NCBI RefSeq assembly: GCF_001519055.1
Contig: NZ_KQ954296.1
Location: 1-64,000, forward strand
DNA length: 64,000 bases
Origin: Novosphingobium sp. Fuku2-ISO-50
GTDB taxonomy: Bacteria > Pseudomonadota > Alphaproteobacteria > Sphingomonadales > Sphingomonadaceae
Direction: 5' to 3'
A program made the translations under genes and the position numbers. The notes under the pieces were generated by a model. It had not been told where the DNA came from and ran no database searches. It saw nothing but the letters and a program-made list of their open reading frames with translations. Each line of letters opens with the position of its first letter. Position 1 is the first letter of the stretch. Positions 63,575-64,000 of the stretch are shown here, in pieces.

Positions 63575-64000
63575 ATGAACGGGATCAACCTCATGCCCCT
63601 GCCCCACACCCGTTTCGGCATTGCGATCATGGCGAGTTTGCTTGCCGGATGCACCGTCGGGCCGCCGTTTCATGCGCCTGCGACGAGCGCGCCTGCCGAC
63701 TGGACCTCGTGGCGCAGCGGCGATGCCAGCCTGCACACCGCGCCGGGCCCCATCGCGCAAGACCGGGCCACACAAGACGCGCCATGGTGGCATGCCTTTG
63801 GCGATCCGGTGCTCGACGAACTCGAACGCCGGGCCATGGCAGCCAGCCCCGATCTGCAGACCGCCGCGCTGCATTTTGCGCAAAGCCGCGTCGCGCGGCG
63901 GCAGAGCGCCGCGCAAGGATTGCCGCAAGTCAATGCCAGCGCCGAAATCGAGCGCCAGCAGGTCAGCCAATACGGCCCTTCGACCCGCCTGCTCGACGCG
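63575..64000 (+). CDS. TolC-type outer-membrane efflux lipoprotein (partial)
   Basis: The first 142 codons of an open frame that runs off the window. The lipobox LLAGC gives a lipidated C26. The following TVGPPFHAPATS and WWHAFGDPVLDELERRAM are typical of NodT/OprM-type efflux proteins, and a coiled helical region begins at SPDLQTAALHFAQSRVARRQ. ATG 63575 starts one base after the permease stop. It would complete the tripartite exporter. Confidence 0.88.
   Translation, partial: MNGINLMPLPHTRFGIAIMASLLAGCTVGPPFHAPATSAPADWTSWRSGDASLHTAPGPIAQDRATQDAPWWHAFGDPVLDELERRAMAASPDLQTAALHFAQSRVARRQSAAQGLPQVNASAEIERQQVSQYGPSTRLLDA

Overview
This GC-rich window carries three large TonB-dependent receptors, dense operons with ATGA-type stop/start overlaps, and aerobic catabolism of purines, aromatics and hydantoin-like amides. 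That points to an alphaproteobacterium, most likely a sphingomonad (Novosphingobium-like). The taxonomy is inferred from gene content and style, not from a marker gene. No rRNA, tRNA, CRISPR array, transposase or phage gene was seen.

Layout. 0-9 kb: a PhyH-type dioxygenase, a small coiled-coil protein, a hyuA-hyuB-TonB receptor unit and an AraC regulator. 9.3-13.3 kb: a three-gene vitamin-uptake type operon (TonB receptor, APH-fold kinase, PnuC-type permease). 13.6-18.0 kb: a 1464-residue CheB-CheR-PAS-histidine kinase-REC-REC-LuxR protein. 18-28.3 kb: GT4 glycosyltransferase with a coupled 59-residue protein, a YflT-like protein, a SYLF protein, an OmpA-type protein, a GH130 protein, then phosphoketolase, class I aldolase and histidine phosphatase. 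28.4-45.3 kb: purine catabolism. It holds an 8-oxoguanine deaminase, a unit of TonB receptor, NCS2 permease, 2OG-Fe(II) oxygenase and alpha/beta hydrolase, and an eleven-gene coupled operon running from hpxW to a BASS-type transporter. 45.6-50.2 kb: a LysR regulator, mhpD-mhpF-mhpE and a divergent IclR regulator. 50.4-54.2 kb: a second GT4-GH130 unit ending in another coupled 59-residue protein. 54.2-58.3 kb: nitrobindin-like, Rieske oxygenase, DAO-type oxidoreductase and DMT transporter genes, with two copies of one long palindrome at the convergent gene ends. 58.6-64 kb: a YbhGFSR-like ABC export system whose outer-membrane component runs off the window.

How the parts fit. The purine region encodes a nearly complete route from urate to oxalate: 5-hydroxyisourate hydrolase, OHCU decarboxylase, allantoinase PuuE, allantoate amidohydrolase, ureidoglycine-glyoxylate transaminase, the HpxXYZ set and HpxW oxamate amidohydrolase. 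The urate-oxidising step has no classical enzyme here (no uricase, HpxO or PuuD). A flavoprotein monooxygenase-like gene sits exactly between uraD and uraH and is the best candidate. The HpxX gene (56 residues) and both 59-residue proteins are short genes supported by coupling and ribosome-binding sites.
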